A DNA stretch of 61,055 bases from an uncultured Bacteroidales bacterium (GTDB lineage: Bacteria > Bacteroidota > Bacteroidia > Bacteroidales > UBA932). The DNA is taken from contig CAJONC010000037.1 of NCBI GenBank assembly GCA_905235675.1, forward strand, positions 1-61,055, given 5' to 3'. The position numbers and the translations under genes are program-made. Positions 60,428 to 61,055 of this stretch are shown in pieces. Position 1 is the stretch's first letter; the number at the start of each line of letters is the position of its first letter. Below the pieces are notes generated by a model. The model ran no database searches and was not told the DNA's origin. It saw only the letters and a program-made list of their open reading frames with translations.

Positions 60428-61055
60428 TTAATCAAGAATAGGTTCTCCAAAAGGTGTCACTTCTCCGGTCTGGACCTGACGGTTTGAAGTTCCGTGTCCG
60501 AATTCGAAAGTATTGAATGTGTTTACGAATACCACCCTGAGATAGCGTAGTTCGTCATTGCAGCGGGGGTACTCGTCCCTGTCAAGTTCAAAGTCGTTGC
60601 CGGCATTGTAGGTATCGCGATCTTCGGCCGTTATTGAACCGGGAAGACCGTTGGGGAGATATCCGGAAGGCTTGGCCTGAGTGAATTTGCCGAGGCAGAA
60701 CCATGAATCATCGAATCCGTAGGGATTGTCGTCGGTTGGTTCTTTCAGCTCTCCTGTGGGAGCCAGACTTCCCCAGAATTCATAATCGCGTACTGCTCCT
60801 CCGCCATAAATCACATAATTTATACGCGGCAAGGTGGTGATTCGGTTCAGGCGCGCAGAGCGTCCAAGGTCGATAGTAAGCCAGGTCGGAGACGGACCGC
60901 TCTCTTTACTTACGAAGAAATGAGGGATCGCGGAAAGCCCTGAATTGTCCCAAAGGGCTGAAACGGGATAATAGCTCGCATTGAGCGTTGTACAATTGTC
61001 ATCCGCGAGCTTGGCATCCTTGTAAACATAGGCGAACTTGTTGTCAGCGGTCTTT
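60428..61055 (-). CDS. C-terminal part of a discoidin-like (DUF5000-type) lipoprotein
   Basis: The frame is open to the window end, so only about 208 C-terminal residues are seen. ADDNCTTLNASYYPVSALWD, TWLTIDLGRSARLNRIT and the final LRYLRVVFVNTF strand fit an F5/8 type C (discoidin-like) fold, as in DUF5000 lipoproteins encoded next to SusC/SusD pairs. Carbohydrate-binding accessory of a polysaccharide utilisation locus is likely, and the rest of the locus should lie to the right. Confidence 0.75.
   Translation of the reverse strand, partial: KTADNKFAYVYKDAKLADDNCTTLNASYYPVSALWDNSGLSAIPHFFVSKESGPSPTWLTIDLGRSARLNRITTLPRINYVIYGGGAVRDYEFWGSLAPTGELKEPTDDNPYGFDDSWFCLGKFTQAKPSGYLPNGLPGSITAEDRDTYNAGNDFELDRDEYPRCNDELRYLRVVFVNTFNTFEFGHGTSNRQVQTGEVTPFGEPILD

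Overview
The window is a chromosomal segment of a high-GC member of Bacteroidales (phylum Bacteroidota). Evidence: many promoters carry the Bacteroidetes -7 element TAnnTTTG instead of a sigma70 -10 box; lipoproteins abound; family-typical domains are present (DUF3108, DUF4270, DUF4294, DUF3098, BACON, a SusE/SusF-like module, a DUF5000-type discoidin domain, a NagB-deacetylase fusion); genes lack clear Shine-Dalgarno sequences. A gut lineage such as Rikenellaceae or an uncultured relative would fit, but genus cannot be decided here.

Layout. 1-12.7 kb: end of an M13 metallopeptidase, a DUF3108 protein, an operon for an exported lipoprotein deformylase and a PA14-metallophosphoesterase, a 988-residue secreted multimodule protein with a TPR protein, then an ATPase gene bracketed by 35-bp direct repeats and a 43-bp flanking duplication, a membrane TPR-HTH regulator and a small lipoprotein. 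12.7-19.4 kb: a three-gene membrane/zinc-finger operon and a very large secreted BACON/leucine-rich/M64 peptidase preceded by a small HTH protein. 19.5-26.6 kb: a minus-strand run for phosphoesterase, GalE, QueH, NagB, a NagB-like/deacetylase fusion and membrane pyrophosphatase. 26.7-37.2 kb: rplQ back to rplP (alpha, spc and the distal part of the S10 operon). 37.2-47.6 kb: a 10.4-kb block of unrelated genes (DUF4294, lpxH, uppP, DUF3098, ftsX, glycogen-synthase-like, DUF4270, thioredoxin lipoprotein, acpP, pnuC-like, frameshifted uvrC). 47.6-51.5 kb: the proximal S10 segment rpsC to rplC. 51.6-59.6 kb: cdaA, mutS2, yraN, manC, pheS, an LTxxQ-like protein and a C69 dipeptidase. 59.6-61 kb: tRNA-Ser(GCT), a palindromic repeat array and the end of a discoidin/DUF5000 lipoprotein.

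Main points. (1) The ribosomal S10-spc-alpha supercluster is cut between rpsC and rplP; a terminator lies after rpsC and a consensus promoter before rplP, so both halves look functional. (2) The ATPase cassette at 9394-10675 looks like a recent insertion, or part of a dispersed repeat family, that left both neighbouring genes intact. (3) lpxH carries three consecutive perfect hairpins inside its reading frame, and a related style of palindromic repeat forms an array after tRNA-Ser. (4) Several genes start only 4-7 nt after a TAnnTTTG box, suggesting leaderless transcripts.

Functionally the window joins core translation and secretion (ribosomal proteins, SecY, MetAP, IF-1, PheS), envelope synthesis (UppP, LpxH, FtsX, ManC, AcpP), amino-sugar and UDP-sugar metabolism (NagB, GalE), DNA repair (UvrC, MutS2), c-di-AMP synthesis, and secreted hydrolases suited to a protein- and glycan-rich host environment.
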